Of a DNA stretch of 64,000 nt, positions 32,314 to 42,079 are shown piece after piece; position 1 is the stretch's first letter; the number at the start of each line of letters is the position of its first letter. The stretch is from Chryseobacterium daecheongense (GTDB lineage Bacteria > Bacteroidota > Bacteroidia > Flavobacteriales > Weeksellaceae), in assembly GCF_003729955.1 (NCBI RefSeq), contig NZ_RJTX01000001.1, positions 372,001 to 436,000 on the forward strand, in the 5' to 3' direction. The translations under genes were made by a program, and so were the position numbers. The notes beneath the pieces were generated by a model. That model was not told the origin of the DNA. It saw nothing but the letters and a program-made list of their open reading frames with translations, and did not search any database.

Positions 32314-33303
32314 TTATGCAGTTCTTATAAAACTTTGATTTTTAAGAGTATTTTGGATGAATTCCAACGATCGTTTTTCAGTGTAATAAACATTATTTTT
32401 ATCTACAAACCCAACATGTCCGCCATAATCAGGGATTTCTAAAAATAAATGCCCATTCTTATTAGCAATCTCAGTAGGATAACAGCTTTCTGAAAGGAAA
32501 CTGTCATTTTTTGCATTGATGATCAGGGTAGGAACCTGGATATAAGGCAAAAACTGTAAAGAATTGCTTTTGGCATAATAATCCAATGCATCTTTGAAAC
32601 CATTAGCTTTTGAAGTATAGAAATCATCATATTCTTTCAATGATTTGATTTTCCTGATATCATCCTGGCTAAGCTGGTCCGGGAACATTTTTTCTTTTTC
32701 CTTCAGTTTACCTTTCAACGTTAAAAGGAAATCAGTAGAGTACAATATATTTCTTGGGGTCTGAAGAGACCTCATGCAGCCTTCCAGATCTACAGGAGTC
32801 GATATAGCGATGACCGCTTTTACTTCTTTGGGTAAAACCTCATTTTCTCCTGCGAATTTCAAGGCAAGATTTCCTCCCAGGCTGAATCCATTGATATATA
32901 TATTCCGATAATCTCTTTCAAGAACAGATTCCAGTACTGTCTTCACATCTTCGGTTCTCCCTGAATGATAAGAAGAGAACAAGCGGTTCGGTTCCCCGGA
33001 ACAGCTTCTGTAATGTACCGCACAGCAATCTATCCCGTTTTCATTAAAGATCTTTGCTGCTCCCAACACATACGGACGTTTGGCATTTCCTTCCAAACCA
33101 TGTAGAATGATCACACAGCTATCAGCTTTCTTTGGGCTGTAGCTCCATTCCAGGTCCATAAAATCTCCATCCGGCAGTTCCAGTCTTTCCCGGATCTGAT
33201 TCACTCCGGTGACTTTTCTGAGCAATGCCGAATATAGGGTGGAAATATCTCCGTTTCTAAATAGTATTTTGGGTGGCAAGTACTGTGAAGAAAGTAAAGG
33301 CAT
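32314..33303 (-). CDS. YheT-like alpha/beta-hydrolase
   Basis: A 329-residue cytoplasmic hydrolase of the AB-hydrolase YheT/ABHD1-3 group. The N-terminal LHGLEGNAKRPYV (about 74-86) is the oxyanion region; NGFSLGGN (about 140-147) is the nucleophile elbow; NAKNDSFL and PDYGGHVGF (His about 302) complete the triad. Natural substrates are unknown. The start at 33303 lies 4 nt after the uvrA stop, so the gene is probably co-transcribed with uvrA; a longer in-frame start inside uvrA was rejected. Confidence 0.87.
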   Translation of the reverse strand: MPLLSSQYLPPKILFRNGDISTLYSALLRKVTGVNQIRERLELPDGDFMDLEWSYSPKKADSCVIILHGLEGNAKRPYVLGAAKIFNENGIDCCAVHYRSCSGEPNRLFSSYHSGRTEDVKTVLESVLERDYRNIYINGFSLGGNLALKFAGENEVLPKEVKAVIAISTPVDLEGCMRSLQTPRNILYSTDFLLTLKGKLKEKEKMFPDQLSQDDIRKIKSLKEYDDFYTSKANGFKDALDYYAKSNSLQFLPYIQVPTLIINAKNDSFLSESCYPTEIANKNGHLFLEIPDYGGHVGFVDKNNVYYTEKRSLEFIQNTLKNQSFIRTA

Positions 33304-33307
33304 ATTA

Positions 33308-36097
33308 TTATTCCAGCTTTTCTTTGATATATTTAGCGGTATGTGACTTTTTATTTTTCGTGAGATCTTCCGGTGTTCCGGCAAATACAACTTCTCCACC
33401 ATATTTTCCTGCTTCCGGACCGATATCGATAATATGATCGGCACATTTGATAATATCCGGTTGGTGCTCAATGACAATCACAGAATGCCCTAAATCAATT
33501 AAAGCCTGTAAAGATTTCAGCAGCTTTTGGATATCATGGAAATGTAATCCGGTTGAAGGCTCATCAAAGATGAATAATGTTTTGTCCGTTGTCACTCCTT
33601 TTACCAGGAAAGAAGCCAGCTTAACACGCTGTGCTTCTCCTCCGGAAAGAGTAGAAGAGCTTTGTCCTAATTGTAAATATCCCAATCCTACTTCCTGTAA
33701 AGGGGTCAGCTTGGTCACAATTTTATCCTCTTTGTTTTCTTTGAAAAATTCAATGGATTCATCAACGGTCATGTGAAGAATATCGGAAATGTTCTTCTCA
33801 TCATATTTTACTTCGAGAATTTCACTTTTGAATCGTGTTCCTTTGCAAACCTCACATTCCAGCTCAATATCTGCCATGAACTGCATAGAAACATTGATCA
33901 CTCCTTCACCTTTACATTCATCACATCTTCCGCCATCCACGTTGAAAGAGAAATGTTTTGGCTTGTATCCCATCATTTTGGCCGTTTTCTGCTTGGCAAA
34001 AAGGTCTCTGATATCGTCATAAGCCTTTAAATACGTTACAGGATTGGAACGGGAAGATTTACCAATCGGATTTTGATCAATCAATTCAATATTTTTAATG
34101 AGCTTTTTAGGGAATTCTACGGAATCGTAATCTCCTTTTTTTCCACCCATTCCCAATTGAATCTGAATATCATTAGTAAGGATTTCCTTCATTAACGTGG
34201 ATTTTCCACTTCCTGAAACCCCGGAAATAACAACCAGGCTTTCCAATGGAACATCAACATCTATATTTTTAAGATTGTTTTGCCGGGCTCCTTTAATATG
34301 AATCCATTCTTTAGCCTTTCTTCGCTTTTTAGGAACTTCGATTTCCAATCTTCCTGTCAAATATTTTGAAGTCAGAGTATCTGCATTTTTCAGGTCTTTA
34401 TAATCGCCGGCAAAGACCAGTTCTCCACCAAGATAACCCGCTTCCGGACCGATGTCAATAATATAATCAGCGGCTCTCATCACATCTTCATCATGTTCTA
34501 CGACAATCACGGTGTTACCCAGATCACGAAGACTTTTCAGCACTTCAATGAGATTTTCCGTATCTCTGGAATGCAGTCCAATGGAAGGTTCATCCAAAAT
34601 ATAAATGGAACCTACCAATGAACTTCCTAAGCTTGTGGCCAAATTAATTCTCTGGCTTTCCCCACCAGATAAGGTATTGGAAGTCCTGTTCAGTGTTAAA
34701 TATCCTAAACCTACCTTTAATAAGAATTCAAGACGGGTAGTAATTTCGTAAAGCAATCTTTTAGCTACTTCCTGATCGTGTTCAGAGAGTTTCAGGCTCT
34801 TAATTAAAGGAGCAAGCTCATCCAACGGTAGCTCGATCATTGATTGAATATTGTGTCCGTCTACTTTCACCCAGCTGGTTTCTTCACGTAAACGAAGTCC
34901 TTCACAAGTAGGGCATAATGTTTTACCACGATAGCGGGAAAGCATGACACGATATTGGATTTTATATAGATTTTCTTCAAGCATTTTGAAGAAATTATTG
35001 ATGGATGGGAAACTGCTGCTGCCGTCGCCTTTCCATAAAAAGTTTTTCTGTTCTTTGGTTAATTGGTGATAAGGTTTGTGAATAGGGAAGTCACCTGCTT
35101 TTTTGATAAACGCCTTTTTCCATTCACTCATGCTTTCCCCTTTCCAGGAAACAACAGCGTCTTCGTAAACAGACAAAGTTTTGTTGGGAACCACCAGGTC
35201 TTCGTCAATTCCGATCACTTTTCCGTATCCTTCACATGATGGACAGGCTCCGTAAGGATTATTAAAACTGAAAAAATGGACATTAGGTTCAAGAAACTCT
35301 ATTCCGTCCAGCTCAAATTTGTTGGAAAATTCTTTGATTTTCCCTGTTTCAGTATTTTTAAGCGAACAATATCCTCTTCCTTCATAAAAAGCCATCTGAA
35401 TGGAATCTGCCAAACGTTGAAGAAAACTTTCATCCTCTTCATAGGAAAAACGATCAATCACCAGATTGATGATCATTCCTTTTTCAGGTATGAATCCAAA
35501 GCTTTCCAGGTCTTCAATACCCGCTACATTTCCATTGATTTCCAGTCTTGTAAAACCTGCAAGCTTTAAAATATTCAAAGTTTCATTGAAATTGGCAATA
35601 TCATATTCTAAAGGAGCCGTCAAAAGGAAAGAATCATTTTCTTTGGAAGCTTTAATGAAATCCACCACGTCAGACACAGAATCCTTTTTGACTTCTTCTC
35701 CAGAAACCGGAGAATAGGTTTTTCCGATCCTTGCAAATAAAAGCTTCATATAGTCATAGATCTCCGTGGAAGTTCCTACGGTAGAACGTGGATTGGAAGA
35801 GATTACTTTCTGTTGAATGGCAATGGAAGGAGCAAGTCCTTTAATATCATCCACTTTCGGTTTTTCAAGCTTTCCTAAAAACTGACGGGCGTAAGAGCTT
35901 AAGCTTTCTACATATCTTCTTTGTCCTTCCGCGTAAATAGTGTCAAAAGCTAAAGATGATTTTCCGCTTCCGGAAACTCCTGTAATAACAATCAGCTTAT
36001 TTTTCGGGATGAGTACATCTATGTGTTTCAGGTTGTTAAGGTGTGCGTTTTTAACAAATACCTGTTTTTTTATATCTATTTCTGTAGTTGTGGCCAT
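33308..36097 (-). CDS. uvrA: Excinuclease ABC subunit A
   Basis: DNA-damage sensor ATPase of nucleotide excision repair, working with UvrB and UvrC. The 929 residues show two ABC modules with Walker A motifs GVSGSGKSS (near residue 30) and GVSGSGKST (near 628), two LSGGE signatures, and zinc modules [19 protein letters not shown] and CDECKGEGV with CEVCKGTRF. The start at 36097 gives the usual N-terminus (a short leader before [12 protein letters not shown]); an in-frame codon further upstream adds 32 atypical residues. Confidence 0.97.
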   Translation of the reverse strand: MATTTEIDIKKQVFVKNAHLNNLKHIDVLIPKNKLIVITGVSGSGKSSLAFDTIYAEGQRRYVESLSSYARQFLGKLEKPKVDDIKGLAPSIAIQQKVISSNPRSTVGTSTEIYDYMKLLFARIGKTYSPVSGEEVKKDSVSDVVDFIKASKENDSFLLTAPLEYDIANFNETLNILKLAGFTRLEINGNVAGIEDLESFGFIPEKGMIINLVIDRFSYEEDESFLQRLADSIQMAFYEGRGYCSLKNTETGKIKEFSNKFELDGIEFLEPNVHFFSFNNPYGACPSCEGYGKVIGIDEDLVVPNKTLSVYEDAVVSWKGESMSEWKKAFIKKAGDFPIHKPYHQLTKEQKNFLWKGDGSSSFPSINNFFKMLEENLYKIQYRVMLSRYRGKTLCPTCEGLRLREETSWVKVDGHNIQSMIELPLDELAPLIKSLKLSEHDQEVAKRLLYEITTRLEFLLKVGLGYLTLNRTSNTLSGGESQRINLATSLGSSLVGSIYILDEPSIGLHSRDTENLIEVLKSLRDLGNTVIVVEHDEDVMRAADYIIDIGPEAGYLGGELVFAGDYKDLKNADTLTSKYLTGRLEIEVPKKRRKAKEWIHIKGARQNNLKNIDVDVPLESLVVISGVSGSGKSTLMKEILTNDIQIQLGMGGKKGDYDSVEFPKKLIKNIELIDQNPIGKSSRSNPVTYLKAYDDIRDLFAKQKTAKMMGYKPKHFSFNVDGGRCDECKGEGVINVSMQFMADIELECEVCKGTRFKSEILEVKYDEKNISDILHMTVDESIEFFKENKEDKIVTKLTPLQEVGLGYLQLGQSSSTLSGGEAQRVKLASFLVKGVTTDKTLFIFDEPSTGLHFHDIQKLLKSLQALIDLGHSVIVIEHQPDIIKCADHIIDIGPEAGKYGGEVVFAGTPEDLTKNKKSHTAKYIKEKLE

Positions 36098-36348
36098 AGT
36101 AAAATTAAGACTAACAAAATTACGAATTTTCAGCGTAAATTTTTGATTAGAATTATAGAGAAAATGAAAATATATTATACAAGAAAACAGCAAAATATAA
36201 TTAATTTAATAATCATAATCTGATATACATAGAATATTATTTATTTCTAATGTTAAAGTTTATAATTTTCATTAGGGTTTTCACTTTCAAGTATTGTTTT
36301 TTATTTTGAAATTAATTAAAATTGCATTCATAAATATGTAATATAGAA

Positions 36349-36399
36349 ATGAGAAAATTATTCAGAGATCTAGTTACACATTTAATGAGAAAAAGATAA
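36349..36399 (+). CDS. Possible 16-residue peptide before an orphan terminator
   Basis: MRKLFRDLVTHLMRKR, very basic and amphipathic, with AATATAGAA just before the ATG and a terminator 24 nt after the stop. No relative is recognised. It may be a real mini-gene, a leader, or a coincidence in a small RNA. Confidence 0.3.
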   Translation: MRKLFRDLVTHLMRKR

Positions 36400-36422
36400 G
36401 TATACAAATCAGTTTCCCACAG

Positions 36423-36455
36423 AAGATGCAGCTCAAAAAGCTGCATCTTTTTTTA
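36423..36455 (+). terminator. Orphan terminator
   Basis: An 11-bp perfect stem (AAGATGCAGCT / AGCTGCATCTT), 5-nt loop, then seven T. No annotated gene lies upstream of it on this strand. Confidence 0.88.
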
Positions 36456-36467
36456 TGACAATAATCA

Positions 36468-36499
36468 TTTGTCTGTCTTAGTGAACTCTACTACTTTTG
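36468..36499 (+). promoter_or_regulatory. Promoter of TonB-receptor gene
   Basis: TTTG at 36468-36471, 20 nt, then TACTTTTG at 36492-36499, a perfect TANNTTTG box at the expected distance, 39 nt before the ATG. A purine-rich AAGGAG stands about 15 nt before the start. Confidence 0.6.
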
Positions 36500-36537
36500 A
36501 AGCTTGCTAAACTAAGGAGAATAAAAACTAATATAAT

Positions 36538-38349
36538 ATGCTAAAAAGAATCGGGAGTATGTTTTTTGTCGGGTCTTTATTTTTTATGAATGCCCAGGAA
36601 AGGACAGACGATATTGAGACGATAGAAATTCAGGGAAAATTAATTTCCACACCATATAAAAGTGCCAACCAGAATATTTCTGTGATCACAAAGGAAGAAA
36701 TTGCCAATTCTCCAGCAAAAAGTATTGATGAGATTCTTCAGCAAATTCCGGGAATGGACATCAGAAGAAGGGGTGCAAACGGAGTGCAGAGTGATATTGG
36801 CTTCCGTGGAAGTTCATTTGAGCAGGTTCTTCTTCTTTTAAACGGAATAAGAATGAATGATTCCCAAACCGGGCATAATTCATTAAACCTTCCCTTAGAT
36901 ATTGAAGATGTAGAGCGGATAGAAGTGATAAAAGGCCCGGCTGCAAGAAGATTTGGACAAAATGCTTATGCAGGAGTAATCAATATTATCACGAAAACAT
37001 ATCCTGGTAAAAGAGTAAAGATAAGTGCTGAAGGTGGAGATTATGAAACCTATGGATTCGGATTGAATGCCCAGCTTGGAAATGAAAAGTTTTCCAACTC
37101 ACTTCAGGCGAATTCCAACAGCTCTCAAGGTTATATGCATAATACTGATTATGAGATCAGGAATGTTTTTTATCAGAGTAAACTGAATATTAAAAACGGA
37201 AATGTAAGATTACAAGCTGGATTTTCGGAAAAGAAATTCGGTGCCAATGGTTTTTATGCATCTCCAAAAGCAACGGAACAATACGAAGAAACTCAGGCTT
37301 CCGTTGTGAGCCTTGCTCATCAGCAAACTTTTGGGAAACTTAAACTCAATTCAAACGTATATTGGAGAAGAGGTCAGGATATGTATCTGTTCAACAGAGA
37401 AAAGCCTGAAATCTACAGAAATATGCATATTGGAAACAATGTGGGTGGAGAAGTGAATTCCAGCTATTCATGGGGGTTAGGAACTACCGGACTAGGTGTT
37501 GAACTTAGAAAAGAATTTCTGGCTAGTAATAATTTAGGTGACAGAAACCGCTTTGTATCCCAGGTTTTCTTTGAACATCATTTTTCTTTGTTAGAGAATA
37601 AACTTAATATTTCTCCCGGAGTTTCCTGGGCGAATTATTCTAAGGAAGGGAACTTTTTCTATCCCGGATTGGATATAGGATATAATGCCGATCAGAATAA
37701 TAAATTCTACGGTAATATTTCTAAAGTTTATCGTGTGCCTACTTTCACGGACCTGTATTATTCAAGTAAGACAGAGCAGGGAAATGCAGAACTTCTCCCT
37801 GAAAATGCCGTTTCTGCCGAAGTTGGGTACCAATTTCAGAACGCCAGGCTTTTAGCTAAAATCAGTGGATTTATGAGAAATTCCAATAATTCTATTGATT
37901 GGATAAAAAAATCTCTGGAAGATCCGATATGGTACGCCCAGAATGTAGGAGAAATAGATACAAAAGGTGTTGAAGTGGAGCTGAATCATAAAGTACTTGA
38001 CTGGTTAAGATATTCTGCTGGATATACGTATCTGGATACTTCTTTCAAAGAATCAGATGGAGTGGTATCGAGATATGTTTTAGATAACTTAAAACATCAG
38101 TTTGTCGCTAAACTGGAAACAAGATTTCTTACATATTTTACCAATGAGTTTGTGTACAGGTACAATGAAAGGGTAAATCAGGGAAGCTATCATATATTGG
38201 ATCAAAAAATAAATTACACCAAAAATGATATTTCAGTGTATATTTTAATTAATAATGTTACGAGAACGAAATATACGGAAACATTTGGTGTTCAGATGCC
38301 TGACAGATGGTTTCATATTGGATTGTCTTATAATATTAATGTTAAGTAA
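36538..38349 (+). CDS. TonB-dependent outer-membrane receptor
   Basis: A 603-residue receptor: signal peptide (about 1-20, ending FMNAQ), plug domain (about 45-150, with DEILQQIPGMDIRRRG and RIEVIKGPAARRFGQNAYAG in parts) and a 22-strand-type barrel ending LSYNINVK. Its short size and lack of a carboxypeptidase-like front domain fit vitamin B12 or metal-chelate receptors, but the ligand cannot be read off. No cobalamin riboswitch was found upstream. DUF2490 follows 53 nt downstream and is probably co-transcribed. Confidence 0.92.
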   Translation: MLKRIGSMFFVGSLFFMNAQERTDDIETIEIQGKLISTPYKSANQNISVITKEEIANSPAKSIDEILQQIPGMDIRRRGANGVQSDIGFRGSSFEQVLLLLNGIRMNDSQTGHNSLNLPLDIEDVERIEVIKGPAARRFGQNAYAGVINIITKTYPGKRVKISAEGGDYETYGFGLNAQLGNEKFSNSLQANSNSSQGYMHNTDYEIRNVFYQSKLNIKNGNVRLQAGFSEKKFGANGFYASPKATEQYEETQASVVSLAHQQTFGKLKLNSNVYWRRGQDMYLFNREKPEIYRNMHIGNNVGGEVNSSYSWGLGTTGLGVELRKEFLASNNLGDRNRFVSQVFFEHHFSLLENKLNISPGVSWANYSKEGNFFYPGLDIGYNADQNNKFYGNISKVYRVPTFTDLYYSSKTEQGNAELLPENAVSAEVGYQFQNARLLAKISGFMRNSNNSIDWIKKSLEDPIWYAQNVGEIDTKGVEVELNHKVLDWLRYSAGYTYLDTSFKESDGVVSRYVLDNLKHQFVAKLETRFLTYFTNEFVYRYNERVNQGSYHILDQKINYTKNDISVYILINNVTRTKYTETFGVQMPDRWFHIGLSYNINVK

Positions 38350-38402
38350 ACTTAATATTACTGAATTGTTAAATCCTATATTTTTGCAAAAATTTTTTTT
38401 CC

Positions 38403-39119
38403 ATGAAACTTGTACTAAGCCTAAGCTTACTGTTTACCATCACATTTTTTAAAGCGCAAGAACATATTTCCAGCTTCAATGCATTAACCTTAACATACAA
38501 GTTTCACCCCAAGTTTTTTCTATATGCTGAAGGACAATTAAGGGGGAATGAAGATTTTACTTATCCGGATTATTATGAGATCAAAGGAGGGTTAGGATAT
38601 AATCTTACCAAAAATCATAAACCTTTTGTAGGAGTAGGAAGATATGTTAATTATAAAAATCATTCTTTAAGCAGGGAAGAATTAAGGGTTTGGCTGCAGG
38701 ATGTGATCGATATCAAAAAAGGAATCGTAAAATTTGAAAACCGTATCCGTGTTGAGAAGAGCTGGTTTTATGAGCCTCAAAAAGACAAGTCTTCTCAAAG
38801 AATGCGTTATCGTTACCGTTTGAATGTAACAGTTCCTTTAAATGCAAAAACAGTAGCACCGGGAACTATTTTTGCCAATGCCTATGATGAAGTCTTTTTT
38901 GTGACTCCAATGAAACCCACTTTTGCGAGAAACAGGGTATACGGCGGAATCGGTTATCAGATCGATGATAACTTTGGATTGGCAACGGGATATCTCTGGC
39001 AGAGAGAATTTGAAGCTGCAGGAAACAAAAATCTTCATTTCTTATATTTGGCCTTGAACATCAATATCGATGGAACCAAACACGAAACTAAAACATACGA
39101 TTTCCCGGGAGCCGATTAA
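38403..39119 (+). CDS. DUF2490 outer-membrane protein
   Basis: A 238-residue protein with a signal peptide (about 1-18, FFKAQ) and an all-beta body typical of the DUF2490 family, likely a small barrel in the outer membrane: alternating hydrophobic strands such as KFFLYAEGQLRGNE and FKLATGYLW-like repeats. Function unknown. It lies after the TonB receptor, and its last 4 bases overlap the end of the convergent HD gene. Confidence 0.82.
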   Translation: MKLVLSLSLLFTITFFKAQEHISSFNALTLTYKFHPKFFLYAEGQLRGNEDFTYPDYYEIKGGLGYNLTKNHKPFVGVGRYVNYKNHSLSREELRVWLQDVIDIKKGIVKFENRIRVEKSWFYEPQKDKSSQRMRYRYRLNVTVPLNAKTVAPGTIFANAYDEVFFVTPMKPTFARNRVYGGIGYQIDDNFGLATGYLWQREFEAAGNKNLHFLYLALNINIDGTKHETKTYDFPGAD

Positions 39120-39562
39120 TATTTTTCGATCAGATAGCGGTAAGCTTTCAGATATTTGTTGAATCTTTTGATATCTTTAGGAGTCAGCTCGCGGTTGACC
39201 CTTCTAAGATCCATATTATCTCGAAGGTCATTCAGTTTTACAGCAACTGCTAAAGGGGATCTTTCCGTTCTTCTTACGAAATCATCATAGTTTTCTTCAG
39301 GATCGAATTTGGTAAGGCAGCTTATCGCAAATAAAATGTATTCTGGGAAGCCTTCCGTTCTTAGAAACTCCAGGCTGAACTCTTCAGGATGATCTTCCAC
39401 CACATCGTGGAGAACACCTACGATTTTTTCATCTATGGTCTTGCCATATTCCATTACCCGCATAACGTGGGCAATGTAGGGAGCATGGTATTTATCAGTC
39501 TGGCCTTTATGTGCTTTATCAGCAATTTTAATTGCTTTATAGAGTAGTTCTTCTTTTGTCAT
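39116..39562 (-). CDS. HD-domain phosphohydrolase, SpoT-like hydrolase fold
   Basis: A 148-residue single-domain protein of the metal-dependent HD superfamily. The metal ligands fit HAPYIAHVMRV (first His), LHDVVEDHPEE (HD pair plus Glu-Asp) and LNDLRDNM (distal Asp), the order seen in small (p)ppGpp hydrolases and MESH1-like enzymes. It may clear alarmones or other nucleotides; not tested. Tail-to-tail overlap of 4 bp with the DUF2490 gene. Confidence 0.83.
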   Translation of the reverse strand: MTKEELLYKAIKIADKAHKGQTDKYHAPYIAHVMRVMEYGKTIDEKIVGVLHDVVEDHPEEFSLEFLRTEGFPEYILFAISCLTKFDPEENYDDFVRRTERSPLAVAVKLNDLRDNMDLRRVNRELTPKDIKRFNKYLKAYRYLIEKY

Positions 39563-39590
39563 TCTTGGTCACAATGGATTACAAAAATAA

Positions 39591-39622
39591 AAAAATGCCT
39601 CAACATGTTGAGACATTTTTTT
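39591..39622. terminator. Bidirectional hairpin
   Basis: The perfect palindrome CTCAACATGTTGAG with flanking AAAAATG and CATTTTT, between YegP and the HD gene on the minus strand; it probably ends the yegP transcript. Confidence 0.75.
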
Positions 39623-39641
39623 GTCAATATTTTTTACAATA

Positions 39642-39977
39642 TTATAAGTTGGTTTCATCTTCTACAGAAGCATTATGAGCATTGCTTTTCACAGAATCTA
39701 TTCCATTTTCCATTCCGTTTTCAGATTCATACATCTGGCTGTTGCCGATAATTTGTCCGTTCGTCGCTTTAAGATTGAAGTAAAATCTCCCATCTGAAGC
39801 TGTTTTTCGTTCAAATTTTGAATCATCCTGAGAGTTGGTTTTCACAGATGCAATTCCGTTTTCACAGGCAGACTTGGAGCTATATCCCTGGCTGGTCAAT
39901 ATTACCTGTCCGTTTCCGGCTTTAAGATTAAATTGGAAATCATCGTTAGTTCTTTTGGAGATAATAAATTTTCCCAT
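39642..39977 (-). CDS. YegP/DUF1508 two-repeat protein
   Basis: A 111-residue protein made of two DUF1508 repeats: FQFNLKAGNGQVILTSQGY (about 13-31) and FYFNLKATNGQIIGNSQMY (about 64-82), each followed by a short helix with NGI. The two repeats are the full family unit. Function is unknown; members are often strongly induced by stress. A single gene with its own terminator. Confidence 0.9.
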   Translation of the reverse strand: MGKFIISKRTNDDFQFNLKAGNGQVILTSQGYSSKSACENGIASVKTNSQDDSKFERKTASDGRFYFNLKATNGQIIGNSQMYESENGMENGIDSVKSNAHNASVEDETNL

Positions 39978-40154
39978 AGTATAATATTTTAGTTAACGGT
40001 TTTAGTTTTTTGTCATTATTTTCTTTGGTACCTGTAGCCCTTATTTGGTAATTTGGAAAGAAACTGAGGGTGAAATCAAATAAAAGGCATTCATAATGAA
40101 TTCATCAATTAATATTTTTAATAAAAATAATGAAAATTTATTAAAAATAAAAAA

Positions 40155-40175
40155 AACGTCTCAAAATGAGACGTT
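40155..40175 (-). terminator. Terminator of the beta-oxidation operon
   Basis: AACGTCTCA / TGAGACGTT, 9-bp stem and 3-nt loop; on the minus strand it is followed by a T-run, 27 nt after the acyl-CoA dehydrogenase stop. Confidence 0.85.
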
Positions 40176-40202
40176 CAAAATCAAATTATATATTTATAAA
40201 GA

Positions 40203-41993
40203 CTAATAGCTTCCTTTTTCAATGTAATGGGCAGCAATCTTCTCAGTTAAAGCCACTACATTCGGATGATTGGTATATTTAGTAAATCTTCTCAATCCGG
40301 AAAGCATCATTCTCTGTTCGTCTCCTTCGGCAAAAGAAACAATTCCTTCCTTAGCAGCTACAATGATCTTCTCAACGGCTTTATAAAGGTTTAATTGAGC
40401 CATTGCAGCCTCCACAGAATCAGGAGAGAAATGTTTTTCTGCTCTTAAAATTGCAGATTCAGCCATATAGATCTGGTTCAGGATTTCAGAAGCATTTAAT
40501 AGTAAATGTTGTTGCTTTTCAATATCCATCATATATTTTTGAAGAGCAGCCCCGGAAACCATCAGGAATACTTTCTTAAGATTAGCAATAATGGCTTTTT
40601 CCTCACTCATGAAAGCAGAGTAGTCCGGAACTTCAAATGAAGGAATACCCATTAATTCTTTGCTGATAGCCATTGCAGGAGATAACAAATCCAATTCTCC
40701 TTTCATTGCTCTCTTGATCAACATTCCTACCGCTAAGAGTCTGTTGATTTCGTTAGTTCCTTCATAAATTCTTGAAATTCTTGAATCTCTCCATGCACCT
40801 TCCATTGGTGTATCTTCAGAGAATCCCATTCCTCCGTATACCTGGATTCCTTCATCCGCAGTATGCTGAGCCAGGTCGGAAACGAAAACTTTAAGAATGG
40901 AACATTCAACTGCAAATTCCTCAACACCCTTCAATTCTGCTGCCTGGTGATCTAAACCACCCGCAACCAGTTCATTGATTTTATCTTCGATATTTTTTGC
41001 TGCTCTGTAAGAACCTGCCTCACTTACGAAAACTCCGGTTGCCATTTCAGCAATTTTCTTTCTGATCGCTCCGAAAGTGGAGATGGAAACCCCAAACTGC
41101 TTTCTTTCGTTAGAATACTGGATAGAATGGTTTAAAATTCTTCTTTGTGCATCCAGACATGCAGCAGCTAATTTGATACGTCCAACGTTCAATGCGTTCA
41201 ACGCAATTTTAAATCCGTTATTTCTTTCTCCTAAAAGGTTTTCAACAGGAATTTTCATATCATTAAAGAAAACCTGACGGGTAGAAGAGGCACGAATACC
41301 TAATTTATGTTCTTCTTCACCAAAAGTCAAGCTTCCGGGATTCTCCAATTCAGAACGGTTGATCACAAAACCTGTAATGTTCTTATCGTCATCAATTTTA
41401 GCAAACAAAGTGAATGTATCTGCAAATCCTGCATTGGAAATCCACATTTTCTGCCCGTTGATGATATAATGTTTTCTGTCTTCGGAAAGTTTTGCTTTTG
41501 TTTTCCCTGAGTTGGCATCAGAACCTGCATCCGGCTCTGTTAAACAGTAAGCTCCGAATTTTGTCCCGGTAGCTAAATCCGGAAGATATTTTTGTTTTTG
41601 AGCTTCAGTTCCATATAAAACGATAGGAAGGGTACCAATTCCCGTATGAGCTCCATAAGCTGTTGCTAATGAACCTGTAACACCGGAAATATAGTCGCAA
41701 GCTAACATGGTAGTTACGAATCCCATTCCAAGACCACCATATTCTTCCGGAACTGCAATTCCAAGCATTCCCATTTCCCCAAGTTTACGCATTACCTCTT
41801 CTGTGAATGCGTAATCTTTCTTTTCAAAACGTTCTTTTTGTGGAACTACTTCTCTGTCTATAAATTCTTTTGCAGAATCACGAAGCATTTTTTGTTCTTC
41901 TGAAAGCTCTTCTAAAGAGAAGATTTCCTGAGCTGGAATTTCTTTTATCAGGAATTCTCCTCCTTTTAATGTTTTATTAAGTGTATCACTCAT
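40203..41993 (-). CDS. Acyl-CoA dehydrogenase, long-form
   Basis: FAD enzyme (596 residues) that performs the first step of beta-oxidation, making trans-2-enoyl-CoA. Acyl-CoA dehydrogenase core at about 25-420: YCLTEPDAGSDANSG (about 150-164) and MWISNAG in the middle domain; the C-terminal catalytic region includes IQVYGGMGFSEDTPMEG and RISRIYEGTNEINR (about 400-413). The extra 170 residues at the end form the helical extension found in the long VLCAD/FadE-like branch. Last gene of the minus-strand fad operon, 86 nt after thiolase. Confidence 0.95.
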   Translation of the reverse strand: MSDTLNKTLKGGEFLIKEIPAQEIFSLEELSEEQKMLRDSAKEFIDREVVPQKERFEKKDYAFTEEVMRKLGEMGMLGIAVPEEYGGLGMGFVTTMLACDYISGVTGSLATAYGAHTGIGTLPIVLYGTEAQKQKYLPDLATGTKFGAYCLTEPDAGSDANSGKTKAKLSEDRKHYIINGQKMWISNAGFADTFTLFAKIDDDKNITGFVINRSELENPGSLTFGEEEHKLGIRASSTRQVFFNDMKIPVENLLGERNNGFKIALNALNVGRIKLAAACLDAQRRILNHSIQYSNERKQFGVSISTFGAIRKKIAEMATGVFVSEAGSYRAAKNIEDKINELVAGGLDHQAAELKGVEEFAVECSILKVFVSDLAQHTADEGIQVYGGMGFSEDTPMEGAWRDSRISRIYEGTNEINRLLAVGMLIKRAMKGELDLLSPAMAISKELMGIPSFEVPDYSAFMSEEKAIIANLKKVFLMVSGAALQKYMMDIEKQQHLLLNASEILNQIYMAESAILRAEKHFSPDSVEAAMAQLNLYKAVEKIIVAAKEGIVSFAEGDEQRMMLSGLRRFTKYTNHPNVVALTEKIAAHYIEKGSY

Positions 41994-42079
41994 TATTTTA
42001 ATTTTTTTAGATTAATTGTTTGTGTTAAAGTGTTCATATAAATATATTAATATCAAATTACATTATATATCAATACACT

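Larger units (their letters stand above)
36098..36537. other. Intergenic region with orphan terminator
   Basis: 440 bp between the divergent uvrA and TonB-receptor genes. It contains the uvrA promoter zone, a 16-codon frame at 36349-36399, a strong hairpin terminator at 36423-36455 for plus-strand transcription, and the TonB-receptor promoter. The terminator implies a short plus-strand transcript of unknown nature. Confidence 0.55.

Noticed and set aside
33304..33477. Longer start for the YheT-like hydrolase within uvrA
   Set aside because: It would overlap 170 bp of conserved uvrA coding sequence; the ATG at 33303 lies 4 nt after the uvrA stop.
36478..36525. CTTAGT ... ACTAAG arms flanking the TonB-receptor promoter
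   Set aside because: Six-base arms 36 bp apart are expected by chance in AT-rich DNA.
36400..36537. Cobalamin riboswitch before the TonB-receptor gene
   Set aside because: The leader after the promoter is under 40 nt and no B12-box-like segment was seen.
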